DNA of 64,000 nt from JACKII01 sp965202745 (lineage in GTDB: Bacteria; Pseudomonadota; Alphaproteobacteria; Bin95), in assembly GCA_965202745.1 (NCBI GenBank), contig CBDBCB010000003.1:1-64000 (forward strand), in the 5' to 3' direction. Positions 48,666 through 58,430 of this stretch are shown here, piece by piece. Position 1 is the stretch's first letter, and every line of letters begins with the position of its first letter. Made by a program: the position numbers and the translations under genes. The notes beneath the pieces were generated by a model. That model saw only the letters and a program-made list of their open reading frames with translations, was not told where the DNA came from and searched no databases.

Positions 48666-48916
48666 ATGATGTATTATCTGGAAGGCGAGTTGCCCGTGAA
48701 AGCCAATGATTTTGATGGAATTTGTTCCATCTGCGGAACGACAGGCCGTTTTTCCCGAGGTGAACAGAGGTCCCTACGTGAATCATACGCCTGTCCAAAT
48801 TGCCGGTTCACATTGCGTTGGCGAGACCAAGCGAGCGTCATCATTGATGAATTTGGCAAAGGTCAGGCGATGTCGCTTCGCCAGATGATATCCCGCGGCT
48901 TTCTGGACCACGTTTC
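48666..48916 (+). pseudogene. Zinc-ribbon/SAM-methyltransferase-like N-terminal fragment
   Basis: MMYYLEGELPVKANDFDGIC, then CSICGTTGRFSRGEQRSLRE and ACPNCRFTLRWRDQ. The CxxC...CxxC zinc ribbon followed by RESYACPNC resembles the start of class I methyltransferases with an N-terminal ribbon, but the SAM domain is absent. From about 48917 the DNA encodes the middle of an amino-acid permease instead, so two unrelated genes are joined here. Confidence 0.5.
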
Positions 48917-49959
48917 AATTCAGTGCGGGTGAAGCCGCCTATGTGCGGTTCGGCTTCAGCAGCCATGTCGCGGCACTATTGGTCGGTCTGATTGTCATGG
49001 TCGCTGGCACCGTCTCTTCCGCAACAATCAGCATTGGCAGTGCCGGTTATTTGGCAGACTTCCTGGACCCCTTCGCGCAAATTGACCGCGCCTGGCTCAC
49101 CATTTTTATTATTGCGGCGGTCGCTGCCATCGCCTGCATCGGTATTCTCGAATCCGTGGCGTTCGCTGGTTTGATGACCCTTATTGAAATTGGCGGTCTG
49201 CTCGCGATCATTGCGGGCGGGTTCTTCGGATCGACCAAGTTGATCACCTGGCTGCCTGAGGTGATTCCGTCGGGCTTCGACGCCGCCGTCTGAGGCAGCG
49301 TATTGAGTGCGGGACTGCTCGCATTCTTCGCCTTCATCGGGTTTGAGGATATGGTTAACGTGGCGGAGGAAGTCCGCGCACCCGAACGGACCATGCCGCG
49401 CGCCATCTTCATTACGCTGGTCCTTGCCACGTTGCTCTACTTCGTTGTGGCTTCCATCGCTGTCCTGAGTGTCCCGCTTGCCGACCTCACCGCAACTGAC
49501 GCCCCGCTCACCGTGGTATTCGGCGCCGTTACCGACCTGCCGCAAGGCCTGATAGGCGGCATCGCGGTCATCGCGACCTTCAACGGCATCGTCATTCAGG
49601 TAATTATGGCCAGCCGGGTGCTTTTTGGCCTCGCCGATCAAGGGACCATCCCCGGCGTGGCAGGGCGCGTGCTTGGCACCGTCTATGGTCGTACCGGCAC
49701 GCCCATCGTCGCAACCCTGATTATCGCCACCACCATAGCTGTACTGGCATTGAGTTTTGACATTGCCAAGCTGGCAGGAGCCACTTCACAACTCATCCTG
49801 GTCGTTTTCATCACCGTCAATCTGGCACTGATCCGGGTGAAGTGGCGGGAGTGGACCGGCCATAGTACGCGGCCCTCCATTGCGGTTTTTCAGGTGCACG
49901 TTGTGGTCCCGATGCTGGGCGCCATTCTGAGCGCGGCGCTTCTGGTTTTTGGCGGCTGA
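48917..49959 (+). pseudogene. APC-family amino acid permease, N-truncated with in-frame stop
   Basis: In the frame starting AGT GCG GGT GAA the reading is SAGEAAYVRFGFSSHVA, which normally begins near the third membrane helix of APC permeases. Hydrophobic helices follow (LLVGLIVMVAGTVSSATI, IFIIAAVAAIACIGIL). A TGA at 49291-49293 stands where the family has Trp (V-W-GSVLSAGLLAFFAFIGFED). The rest (GLLAFFAFIGFEDMVNVAEE, VIMASRVLFGLADQG) is normal. The first about 90 residues are missing by fusion to the upstream fragment. Confidence 0.78.
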
Positions 49960-49999
49960 GTGACTATAGTCGCAGGCTGCACCCAGGCTGGAGGCCGCC

Positions 50000-50344
50000 A
50001 TGCTTGCCGTCATCTTCGAATTTTGGACTGACCCGGATCACGCGGATACCTATTGGAACCATGCCAAAGCCATGGGTGAGTTGGTTAAGGATGCTGACGG
50101 TTTTATCAGCATTGAGCGCTTCGAAAGTGTCTCTGAAGAGGGCAAGTTCGTCTCCCTCTCCTTCTGGCGTGACGAGGCGGCAGTTGAGGCTTGGCGCAAC
50201 CGCCTCAAGCACCGCGCTGCCCAATCTGCCGGGCGCGGCGGGGCGTTCAGAGACTACCGCCTTCGGATAGCTGACGTTCTTCGGGACTACGGCATGCACG
50301 ACCGGGCGCAGGCACCGTCGGACAGCCGCGAAGCCCACGGCTAG
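50000..50344 (+). CDS. Antibiotic biosynthesis monooxygenase (ABM) domain protein
   Basis: 114 residues: MLAVIFEFWTDPDHADTYW, DADGFISIERFES, GKFVSLSFWRDEAAVEAWRN and KHRAAQSAGR, the single ferredoxin-like ABM module. Such proteins act as cofactor-free monooxygenases, haem degraders or quinol-processing enzymes; the role cannot be fixed here. Followed 12 bp later by a LysE-type exporter gene. Confidence 0.88.
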   Translation: MLAVIFEFWTDPDHADTYWNHAKAMGELVKDADGFISIERFESVSEEGKFVSLSFWRDEAAVEAWRNRLKHRAAQSAGRGGAFRDYRLRIADVLRDYGMHDRAQAPSDSREAHG

Positions 50345-50356
50345 CGCACGCCTAGT

Positions 50357-50976
50357 ATGGATGCTTTTCCGGTTAACTTGGACGCTCTTCCGGTTCTTGG
50401 CCCGGTCGCCTGGTACGTGTTCGTTATGGCCGGAACGCCAGGGCCGAACAACGCCATGCTGGCAGCATCCGGCATGAATTTCGGCCTTATGCGGACGCTG
50501 CCCCATATCGCGGGCATCTGCGTAGGCATTACCCTGCTGATGCTTGCGACTGGCCTGGGCCTGGGAGTGATATTTGCGACGGTGCCAGAAGCACAGACGG
50601 CTCTGGCCATCGTGGGCTCAATCTACTTGGTCTACCTTGCCTGGCGCATTGCCAATGCAGGCGCGCCAAGTGCGGCGGAAGGGGCAAAGCCAATTGGGTT
50701 TGCCGAAGCGTTCGGCTTCCAGTTCCTGCACCCAAAGGGCTGGGTGATGGCCTTAAACGCCGCCTTGCTGATGCCGGACTTTGAAAGCGTGGCAGTCAAA
50801 GCCGTCGTGCTCGGCATCCTGGCGCTGTCGGTGGGCTGCACGCCGATGCCGTCTGGACCTTGTTCGGCATGGCCATCGCGCGCGTTTTCCAGAACGCCCG
50901 CTGGCGGCGCATCATCAACTGGTCGCTCGCCGCCATTCTGCTGGCAATGGTCCCGTTTATGTTTTCCGACGGCTGA
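50357..50976 (+). pseudogene. LysE/RhtB family transporter, single frameshift
   Basis: MDAFPVNLDALPVLGPVAWY then VMAGTPGPNNAMLAASGMNFG, the conserved GPN motif of LysE-type amino acid exporters. Hydrophobic helices and LHPKGWVMALNAALL follow. After LSVG the frame is lost near 50836 (GGG; four G expected); the shifted frame reads LHADAVWTLFGMAIARVF and ends FMFSDG at 50976. About 206 residues, the family norm. Exports amino acids or derivatives if functional. Confidence 0.82.
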
Positions 50977-50987
50977 ACCGTTCCCGA

Positions 50988-51770
50988 TCAGCAGTGGATC
51001 AGTGTCGGGATTTTGGTAGCGGTCACAATTTTCTGCGTCGTCCGGCCGAGACCGAGCAGTGAGGATATCATGCTCTCACCGAACGCGCCCATTACCAGCA
51101 GATCGGCTTTGCCATGGGTCGCTTCCAGGATTGCGCGTCCTCTGCCTCGTGCAGTCAGCGCACCGCCGTCGAACCGTTCGACCTGGGCCTCGATACCGTG
51201 CGTTTTGAGGTAGTCGAGCAACGGCGCTGGGTCGGCATCTTCGTTGCTGCTGTCGACCAGAACGATCACCTCCCGCGCCTGATGCAGCAGCGGCAGGGCG
51301 ATCCGCATGGCCTTGGCTGCCTGCAGGGTTGGGCTCCATACCACCGCCGCTGAGGTACAAACGTCCGGCGGCGGTGACGGCGGGCAGACCAGAACCGGTG
51401 CTGCCGTCTCGAACAGCGCGATATTGAGCGCCTCCGCATCCGGCCCGTCGTCCCCCGACAGCCGTTCCAGTACGATCAGGTCATTGAAAAATCCATACGA
51501 TCTAATCGCATCTGCGGGTTTTGCGTTCGTCTGAATCCAACGCGCATTCGACAGTCCGCCGCAAATCTCGTTGAACGCCGCCTTTGCTGTTGTGTCAGCC
51601 ACCTCGTCCGGTTCTGGGATAGCTACGGAATCCGCTACCACATAAATTTCCGGCCCGGCTGCATGCACTACGTCCAGGCGCGCATTCAACTTGCGCGCGA
51701 ACATGGCGGCAACTTGCAGGGAGTCTGCGTCGTTCTCGCTACCATCAATGAAAACCGACATGACTTTCAT
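50988..51770 (-). CDS. Universal stress protein (UspA family, tandem domains)
   Basis: 260 residues with two UspA-like halves. The first begins MKVMSVFIDGSENDADSLQ; the second ends HGKADLLVMGAFGESMISSLLGLGRTTQKIVTATKIP split by turns, containing GxGES-like ATP-binding residues. The start codon overlaps the stop of the racemase-superfamily gene (TAATG), so the two are co-translated. Confidence 0.88.
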   Translation of the reverse strand: MKVMSVFIDGSENDADSLQVAAMFARKLNARLDVVHAAGPEIYVVADSVAIPEPDEVADTTAKAAFNEICGGLSNARWIQTNAKPADAIRSYGFFNDLIVLERLSGDDGPDAEALNIALFETAAPVLVCPPSPPPDVCTSAAVVWSPTLQAAKAMRIALPLLHQAREVIVLVDSSNEDADPAPLLDYLKTHGIEAQVERFDGGALTARGRGRAILEATHGKADLLVMGAFGESMISSLLGLGRTTQKIVTATKIPTLIHC

Positions 51771-52555
51771 TAGCTTTGTCCCTTCAACAGCTTGCCGCCA
51801 CGATCTGGCCGCTGGCTAATGCCAGCCTTGGTGAGCGACTGCCATAGTGTGCAAGTCACACTGGTTATCACTGGCTTACCCGTTTCAGCTTCCAAATCAT
51901 CAATGAGTTCCAGCGTTGGCAAGTCCATGCAACTGAGAAGGAAGCCTTCAACATCCGGCCCATCCATTTCCAGCACGGTTTGCCGTATCATTTCCGGCGG
52001 CACCAATGCCAGGCCACGTAATCGCTTTTGCTCGTCGCTGGCCAACATGGAGCGGTCTGTGACAACCTCAAAACCACGTTCTGTAAAAAACGCACACTCG
52101 TGAGCGTTGATCTTTGCCGGATAGGGCGTTGCCAGCGCGAATTTCCGGATACCCAAATGCTTCAACGCCGCCAAAATAGCCCCTGCGGTTGAAACAGCAG
52201 GCACGCTCGCCTGCCCCTCAATCTCCCGCTCAATATTCTCCGGTCCGTGTTGCACGCTGGAGGCGGTACAGCCATAAGCGATCATATCCACGCGGGCCGA
52301 GGCTGTCTCCGCCACTGCCCGCGGCATGTGATCATGCATATTGCCCATCCCCTCGCCACCAGCCTTCTGAAGACCTTCGGGATCAAACAGCATGCGTGTG
52401 GTGTGGACGCTGACCCCAGGGGGTGCCAGCCGCCAGAACTCCGTCTCTGCCACCGTATTAGTTGACGGCACGATCAGGCCCAGGCGAAGGTCCTGGCCAT
52501 AGATGCGCTTGCCTATAGCGACATGACGAAAGGGTTGGGCAGATGTTTCGGACAT
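51770..52555 (-). CDS. Maleate isomerase / Asp-Glu racemase superfamily protein
   Basis: 261 residues. LRLGLIVPSTNTVAETEFW matches the N-terminal substrate-binding strand of maleate cis-trans isomerases and arylmalonate decarboxylases. The two catalytic cysteines are in MIAYGCTASSV and LLSCMDLPT, separated as expected, which favours an isomerase or racemase over a decarboxylase (one Cys). HLGIRKFALATPYPAKIN is also conserved. Divergent from hydantoinase A, so a role in hydantoin, imide or dicarboxylate breakdown is possible. Confidence 0.85.
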   Translation of the reverse strand: MSETSAQPFRHVAIGKRIYGQDLRLGLIVPSTNTVAETEFWRLAPPGVSVHTTRMLFDPEGLQKAGGEGMGNMHDHMPRAVAETASARVDMIAYGCTASSVQHGPENIEREIEGQASVPAVSTAGAILAALKHLGIRKFALATPYPAKINAHECAFFTERGFEVVTDRSMLASDEQKRLRGLALVPPEMIRQTVLEMDGPDVEGFLLSCMDLPTLELIDDLEAETGKPVITSVTCTLWQSLTKAGISQRPDRGGKLLKGQS

Positions 52556-52637
52556 AAATCGCGCTCCCGCGTTGCAGCGTATCAGGGTTGGCCGCTAGAC
52601 TGCCGTTCCTTCGCTCCGAAAGTCCAGAACCTCGCTC

Positions 52638-54713
52638 ATGATTGCTGAAAAAGCCCGCCTTGCCGTCGATATTGGCGGCACATTCACCGACGTTGTGCTG
52701 GAGAATGGCGATAGCCAGGTAACGGCAAAAGTCCTGACCACGCCTGACGCGCCAGAACTGGGGGTTCTGGATGGTGTAGCGAAAGCCATGGCGGAAGCCG
52801 GGCTGGTGCCAGCGGAGGTCGGGTTGCTGATCCACGGCACGACGCTCGCCACGAACACCCTGATCGAACGGAAAGGAGCCAAGACGGCGCTTATCACGAC
52901 AGAGGGGCATCGCGACGCCGTCGAAATGGCATTGGAAAACCGGTTCGAGCAGTACGACATCAACATCGACCGCCCAACACCGCTTGTACCCCGTTATTTG
53001 CGCTGGCCGGTGACCGAGCGGCTTAATGTACGCGGAGAGGCGCTGCTGCCGCTGGATATGGCGAGCGTAGACGCCCTGCTGCCCCTGATCACGAAGCACC
53101 AGATCGAGGCATTGGCTATCGGTCTGCTGCATGCCTATGCCAACCCAGCCCATGAAAAGGCTGTGGCGGCGCGCATTCAGGCGGCCTATCCGTCGCTGGC
53201 AATTTCCCTCTCCAGCGAGGTTGCACCCGAAATCCGGGAGTATGAGCGCCAGTCGACGACCTGCGCCAATGCCTATATCCAGCCAAAGATGAGCAGCTAT
53301 CTGCTAGCGCTGGACGAGCAGCTGAAGGCTCAGGGCTTTGCGTGCCCCTTCCTGCTGATGACATCCGGCAGCGGTCTGACCGATCTGGCGACCGCGGTGA
53401 AGTTCCCGATCCGGCTGGTAGAGAGCGGCCCGGCGGGCGGCGCGATCCTGGCCGCGCGCATTGCGGAAGAGATGGGGCTCGACCGTGTGGTCTCATACGA
53501 TATGGGCGGCACCACGGCGAAAATCTGCCTGATTGATGACTTCAAACCGCTCTCCACCCGCACGTTCGAGGTGGCGCGCGCCTACCGCAATCTGAAAGGC
53601 TCCGGCCTGCCCGTGAAGATTCCCGCCATCGAGATGGTAGAGATCGGCGCGGGCGGCGGCTCGATTGCCTCGGTTGATGCGCTCGGCCGTGTGGCAGTGG
53701 GGCCGGAGAGTGCGGGCTCCCAGCCAGGGCCAGCGTGTTATGACCAGGGCGGCACGCGGGCGGCCGTGACGGATGCAGATCTGGTACTCGGCAAGATCGA
53801 CCCGGCAGCCTTTGCCGGCGGCTCCGTCAAGCTCGCGCCGGGGAAAGCGAGCGAGGTGCTGGAGGCCACCGTGGGCAAGCCGTTAGGGATGGATGCGCCG
53901 CTTGCTGCATTCGCGGTGGCTGAAATCGTGGACGAGAACATGGCCAACGCCGCCCGCGTACACGCGGTGGAGTGGGGCAAGGATATCGCCGGGCGCGCCA
54001 TGATCGCCTTTGGCGGTGCGGCCCCCCTGCACGCTGCGCGCTTGGCGGAAAAGCTGAACATCAGCCAAGTGATCGTGCCTGCGGGGGCGGGCGTCGGCTC
54101 CGCGGTAGGATTCCTGCGCGCGCCAATCTCTTACGAGGTGGTGCGCAGCCGCTACATGCGGCTCGACCAGTTCGATGCGGCGGCGGCGAACGCCCTGCTT
54201 GACGGAATGCGGGCGGAGGCAGAAGCGATCGTCCGCCAGGGCGCACCGTCTGGCGATCTGAAGGATATCCGCTTTGCGTTCATGCGCTATGTCGGCCAGG
54301 GGCACGAAATCACCGTGGAACTGCCCGCCCGGGCGCTGGCGGATGGTGATGCGGCGATGTTACGCCAGGCGTTCGAGGAGACCTACCGCGCCCTCTACGG
54401 CCAGACAGTGCCTGGCCAACAGCCGGAAATCCTCACCTGGACCCTAACGGTTGCGAGCGAGGCTGTGTCGTCGGCAGTCGCTTCGGAAGACACTGCCACA
54501 GCCCCCGTTGGCCAGCCAGTGGCCACGCGCCGCCTATTTGACAGCGCTGCTCAGGCCTTCGTCGAAGCTCAAGTCTGGCGGCGCGAAACCATGGGAACAG
54601 CGGAAGTGGCCGGCCCCGCCCTAATCGTCGAGGACCAGACCACAACCGTGGTGCCCGACGGCTTCACCGCTCGGATGGGCAAGGGCGGGGCGCTGGTCCT
54701 AACGCACGCCTAA
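52638..54713 (+). CDS. Hydantoinase/oxoprolinase subunit A
   Basis: 691 residues. LAVDIGGTFTDVVLENG (phosphate-1 loop of the ASKHA fold), LLIHGTTLATNTLIERKGAKTALITTEGHRD split by one turn, SSEVAPEIREYERQSTTCANAYIQP, SYDMGGTTAKICLI and GAGGGSIASVD are all HyuA signatures. These ATP-dependent enzymes open hydantoin or 5-oxoproline rings, normally with a HyuB partner, but none follows. Acetophenone- or acetone-carboxylase-type functions are alternatives. Intact. Confidence 0.92.
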   Translation: MIAEKARLAVDIGGTFTDVVLENGDSQVTAKVLTTPDAPELGVLDGVAKAMAEAGLVPAEVGLLIHGTTLATNTLIERKGAKTALITTEGHRDAVEMALENRFEQYDINIDRPTPLVPRYLRWPVTERLNVRGEALLPLDMASVDALLPLITKHQIEALAIGLLHAYANPAHEKAVAARIQAAYPSLAISLSSEVAPEIREYERQSTTCANAYIQPKMSSYLLALDEQLKAQGFACPFLLMTSGSGLTDLATAVKFPIRLVESGPAGGAILAARIAEEMGLDRVVSYDMGGTTAKICLIDDFKPLSTRTFEVARAYRNLKGSGLPVKIPAIEMVEIGAGGGSIASVDALGRVAVGPESAGSQPGPACYDQGGTRAAVTDADLVLGKIDPAAFAGGSVKLAPGKASEVLEATVGKPLGMDAPLAAFAVAEIVDENMANAARVHAVEWGKDIAGRAMIAFGGAAPLHAARLAEKLNISQVIVPAGAGVGSAVGFLRAPISYEVVRSRYMRLDQFDAAAANALLDGMRAEAEAIVRQGAPSGDLKDIRFAFMRYVGQGHEITVELPARALADGDAAMLRQAFEETYRALYGQTVPGQQPEILTWTLTVASEAVSSAVASEDTATAPVGQPVATRRLFDSAAQAFVEAQVWRRETMGTAEVAGPALIVEDQTTTVVPDGFTARMGKGGALVLTHA

Positions 54714-54759
54714 GCATTTCCAGATAGCGCCGCAAGACGCTATTCGGGATTTTGGAAAC

Positions 54760-56019
54760 TCAACCCAAATCTGCACTCTGCTTGTAGCTGTGCGGCATGG
54801 CGGGGGGCATGCCCTCTTTCTCGTGGGCGCGCACGACACTGCGCGCAATGCCGCGCAGGTGAACCTCGTCCGGGCCGTCGATGAACTGCAGCGCACGGCC
54901 CCAGGTCCAGAGGTAGCTAATCGGCGTGTCTGGGGTCAGGCCCATGGCGCCATGCACCTGCATCGCGCGGTTCGTCACGGTCGTTTGCAGACGCGCGGCC
55001 ACCACCTTGATCGCCGAAACGGCATCGCGCGCCGCCCGGTTGCCCTGCTGATCGATCAGCCAGGCGGTTTGCAAACATAAGAGCCGCGCCTGGTCGATCT
55101 CTATCCGGCTTAGCGCTACCTGCTCCCGCACCGTGTCGTGGTCGATGGTGCGCTTGCCGAACGTATTGCGGTTCAGGCCGCGCTCGATCATGAGCGACAG
55201 AGCAACTTCGCACTGACCGATGGTCCGCATGCAGTGGTGAATACGGCCCGGCCCCAGACGCGCCTGGGCGATCATGAAGCCGTCGCCTTCCTCTGCAATC
55301 AGATTGGTGGCGGGCACACGCACATTGTCGAAGACCACCTCGCAGTGACCTTCCGGCGAGATGTGATGCATGACCGGGATATTGCGCACGATCTTCACGC
55401 CCGGCGTGCCCGGCGGCACGATGATCTGGGACTGCTGGCGGTGGACTTCCGCGTTGAGATCTGTCTTGCCCATGACGATCATCACGCCCAGTTCCGGGTG
55501 TGCGGCGTTGGTGATGAACCACTTGCGGCCGTTGACGACGTACTCGTTGCCCACCTTCTCGATGCGGGTCTGCACGTTGGTCGCGTCCGACGACGCCACC
55601 TCCGGCTCCGTCATGCAGAAGGCGGAGCGGATTTCGCCGTTAAACAACGGCTCCAGATAGGTCTTCTTCTGCTCATCCGTGCCGAACATATGAAAGACTT
55701 CCATGTTGCCGGTGTCGGGCGCATTGCAGTTGAACATCTCCGGCGCCCAATAGATGCGGCCCATGATTTCGGCGAGCGGCGCATACTCCAGATTGGAGCA
55801 TTTGGTGCCCGCCACCCCATCCGGCAGGCCCGGCATGAACATGTTCCAGAGGCCTTCTTCTTTGGCCTTTGCCTTGATGTCCTTGCAGAAGGGCGGCGGG
55901 AAGGTTCCCGCCTCGGTCAGTTCATGCCATTCCCGGTCGCGGAGTGCGATCTCCCGCTCCATGAATTGGGTTAGCTGCTCTTGCAGCGCTTTGACCTTGT
56001 CGGAATAGGCGAAATCCAT
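54760..56019 (-). CDS. Acyl-CoA dehydrogenase family protein
   Basis: 419 residues. The N-terminal helical domain is followed by RSAFCMTEPEVASSDATNVQT (FAD/substrate motif), VNGRKWFITNAAHPE and the C-terminal helices with LGPGRIHHCMRTIGQCEVAL, MQVHGAMGLTPDTPISYLW and FIDGPDEVHLRGIARSVV. The catalytic base expected near the last segment is replaced by GPDEVH, as in the long ACAD10/11-type subgroup that acts on hydroxylated or branched acyl-CoA. Convergent with hyuA. Intact. Confidence 0.93.
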   Translation of the reverse strand: MDFAYSDKVKALQEQLTQFMEREIALRDREWHELTEAGTFPPPFCKDIKAKAKEEGLWNMFMPGLPDGVAGTKCSNLEYAPLAEIMGRIYWAPEMFNCNAPDTGNMEVFHMFGTDEQKKTYLEPLFNGEIRSAFCMTEPEVASSDATNVQTRIEKVGNEYVVNGRKWFITNAAHPELGVMIVMGKTDLNAEVHRQQSQIIVPPGTPGVKIVRNIPVMHHISPEGHCEVVFDNVRVPATNLIAEEGDGFMIAQARLGPGRIHHCMRTIGQCEVALSLMIERGLNRNTFGKRTIDHDTVREQVALSRIEIDQARLLCLQTAWLIDQQGNRAARDAVSAIKVVAARLQTTVTNRAMQVHGAMGLTPDTPISYLWTWGRALQFIDGPDEVHLRGIARSVVRAHEKEGMPPAMPHSYKQSADLG

Positions 56020-56150
56020 GGGGTATGGCTCCAGGGCTCTGTCGAAAATGGTAGGCTTTGGCGGCTTCTATAGCATGACCTGCCGCACACGCCAGCGGTG
56101 GGCCGCAAAGACATCTTCCGGCTTGGCCTTTATTGGGGTATGGGCAAGGT

Positions 56151-57371
56151 ATGTTCTCGCTCGCTTTTCTGCGCTCCAACGCCAAGCTGATCGGATTCGG
56201 GTTCGTGCTGTACTTCCTCGCCAGCGCGGGACAGACCTATTTCATCTCTATTTTCGGCGGCGAAATTCGGGCGGAGTTCGGCCTGAGCCATGGCGATTTC
56301 GGCACGGTCTATGCCATCGGCACGCTGGGAAGCGCCGCGACGCTGGTGTGGCTGGGCCGTATCGTCGACACGATGAGCGTCGCCAAGACCGTCATCCTGA
56401 CCCTGCTGGTGCTGGCGGCAGTCTCCGCTTTTATGGGCTTTACCTGGGACGCAGCCGCGCTGGCCTTTGCCATCTATGGCCTGCGCCTGATGGGTCAGGG
56501 CATGGCTATGCATATCGGCGTCACCGCGATGGCACGCTTCTTTACGGCGGAGCGTGGCCGGGCGCTCAGCATCGCCTCGCTGGGTGGCGCAGTCAGTGCT
56601 GCGGCCTCGCCACCCTATATCGTGGCGCTGCTGACCTTTGTCACCTGGCGTGAGGCTTGGTGGATCACCGCGCTGTTCGTGCTTTGCGCGTTGCCTCTTT
56701 GCCTGTTGCTGATCCGCGGCGAAGACCTGGCTGAACGGGCCAAGGAGATAGCCAGCAACCAGAAAGCCGAAGGCGGGGATCAGTACAAGGTCGGCGACGT
56801 GATCCGCGATCCGGGCATGTGGCTGCGTATGCAGGTACTGCTCGCGCCCTCGTTCATCTCCACCGGCTTTGTCTTCCATCAGGTGCATATCGCGCAGGCA
56901 AAAGGCTGGTCGATCGATCTGATGGCAGGCTCCTTTACCGCCTACGCAGTCGCCTCCGTCGCGGGTTTGATGATCTCCGGCCCGCTGGTGGACTGCTTCA
57001 GTGCCCGGCAATTGATGCCTGTCTACCTGGTGCCGCTGGCAATGTGCTGCCTCGCGCTTTCCTATGGTGAGGCGTCCTGGTGGGTGCCGGTCTATATGGG
57101 GCTGATGGGGGCCGGAACGGGCCTGAGCGCCGTGGTGCGGGGCGCGCTTTGGGCGGAGCTTTACGGTGTCGCCCATATGGGTGCGATCTGCAGTTTCAGC
57201 ACGGCATTGATGGTGTTTTCCAGCGGCATGGCCCCTGCTGTCATGGGAATTGCACTGGATTCCGGGTTTCTGATTGAGGGCATCGCGCTAACGTCTGCGA
57301 TCTATTGCGTGTTCGCAACGATGGTGGGGCGGTTGGCGAAACCGCCGCGGCCTCTTCTTTCCGGCAGGTAG
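56151..57371 (+). CDS. MFS transporter
   Basis: About 406 residues from ATG 56151 (AAGG just upstream). Twelve hydrophobic helices can be traced, including LIGFGFVLYFLASAGQTYFI, LGRIVDTMSVAKTVIL (motif-A like), AVSAFMGFTWDAAALAFAIY and a second half beginning near SFISTGFVFHQVHIAQ. The central loop is hydrophilic (AERAKEIASNQKAEGGD). Probably an oxalate/formate-type or monocarboxylate-type carrier by its FISIFGGEIR start; the substrate is uncertain. Confidence 0.9.
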   Translation: MFSLAFLRSNAKLIGFGFVLYFLASAGQTYFISIFGGEIRAEFGLSHGDFGTVYAIGTLGSAATLVWLGRIVDTMSVAKTVILTLLVLAAVSAFMGFTWDAAALAFAIYGLRLMGQGMAMHIGVTAMARFFTAERGRALSIASLGGAVSAAASPPYIVALLTFVTWREAWWITALFVLCALPLCLLLIRGEDLAERAKEIASNQKAEGGDQYKVGDVIRDPGMWLRMQVLLAPSFISTGFVFHQVHIAQAKGWSIDLMAGSFTAYAVASVAGLMISGPLVDCFSARQLMPVYLVPLAMCCLALSYGEASWWVPVYMGLMGAGTGLSAVVRGALWAELYGVAHMGAICSFSTALMVFSSGMAPAVMGIALDSGFLIEGIALTSAIYCVFATMVGRLAKPPRPLLSGR

Positions 57372-57458
57372 AACCCCCTGCCCTTGCTCAAGCCCGCGAG
57401 CCATGCTCTATCTAGTACTTAGGAACTAGTCTAAAGTCATACCCTTCGGGTGCCACCA

Positions 57459-58430
57459 ATGACCCAATACCGCGTCATGCTTCAGATGCCCTATACGCCG
57501 GGCGTCGCCTCCGTTTTCGACAAACACCCGGAGATCGAGGTGATGCAGTTTACGGAAACGTCCGAAGCCAACATTCTGCAGCACGTGGGCAACTACGACG
57601 CCGCCATCCTGGGCGTCGCGCCGTTCACGCCAGCCATCATCAAAATGGCCGACAAAATGCAGATCGTAGCGCGGCATGGTGTTGGCTATGACGCTGTGAA
57701 TGTGCCGGCATTGACCGAAGCGGGCATCCCGCTGGCTGTTGTCGGCATTGCAAACTCCATTACAGTCGCCGAGCACTCGCTGTTCTTCATGATGGCGCTC
57801 GCCAAACGCGCCTTCCTGTTCGACCGGGAGGCGCGCAAGGGCAATTGGGACATACGCCGCGAAGTACCAGCCTATGACCTGGCTGGCCGGTCCGTGCTGG
57901 TGCTCGGCTATGGCCGCATCGGCCGCCGTCTGGTGCCCATGCTGAACGCGATGCAGATGGACGTGCATGTCTATGACCCCTATGTGGTGCAAGACGCGAT
58001 CACAACGGCAGGCGCCACCATCGTTGAGGATTTCCGCGCTGTGCTGGGCGATATGGACTTCGTCTCGGTCAACCGCCCGAAGGACGAGACTACCACCGGG
58101 ATGATCGGCAATGCCGAGATCGAGGCGATGAAGCCGACGGCTTTTCTGGTTAACACGGCGCGCGGCGGCATTATCGATGAAGCCGACCTCTACGACTGCC
58201 TGAAACGCGAAGTGATCGCGGGCGCAGGCATTGACCCGTTCGTGGTCGAGCCGCCCTCCCCCGATCATCCGCTCTTCAGCCTGGACAACATCATCGTCTC
58301 GCCGCACTCCGCCGGCAACACCGAAGAAAGCATGTTCCGCATGGGCGCGACCGCCGCGCAGAACGTGGTCGACTGCTTCAACGGGAAACTCAATCCCGAC
58401 AACGTTATCAACAAGGAGGTTTTGAAATGA
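57459..58430 (+). CDS. D-isomer-specific 2-hydroxyacid dehydrogenase (SerA-like)
   Basis: 323 residues from ATG 57459 (an in-frame GTG at 57450 is possible). VARHGVGYDAVNVPALTEAGI at the substrate loop, VLVLGYGRIGRRLVPML (NAD-binding), FVSVNRPKDETTTGMIG, FLVNTARGGIIDEADL with the catalytic Arg, GIDPFVVEPPSPDHPLFSL (Glu) and SPHSAGNTEESM (His). Complete. The stop overlaps the aldolase ATG by four bases (ATGA), so a hydroxyacid/oxoacid pathway encoded by two coupled genes is likely. Confidence 0.93.
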   Translation: MTQYRVMLQMPYTPGVASVFDKHPEIEVMQFTETSEANILQHVGNYDAAILGVAPFTPAIIKMADKMQIVARHGVGYDAVNVPALTEAGIPLAVVGIANSITVAEHSLFFMMALAKRAFLFDREARKGNWDIRREVPAYDLAGRSVLVLGYGRIGRRLVPMLNAMQMDVHVYDPYVVQDAITTAGATIVEDFRAVLGDMDFVSVNRPKDETTTGMIGNAEIEAMKPTAFLVNTARGGIIDEADLYDCLKREVIAGAGIDPFVVEPPSPDHPLFSLDNIIVSPHSAGNTEESMFRMGATAAQNVVDCFNGKLNPDNVINKEVLK

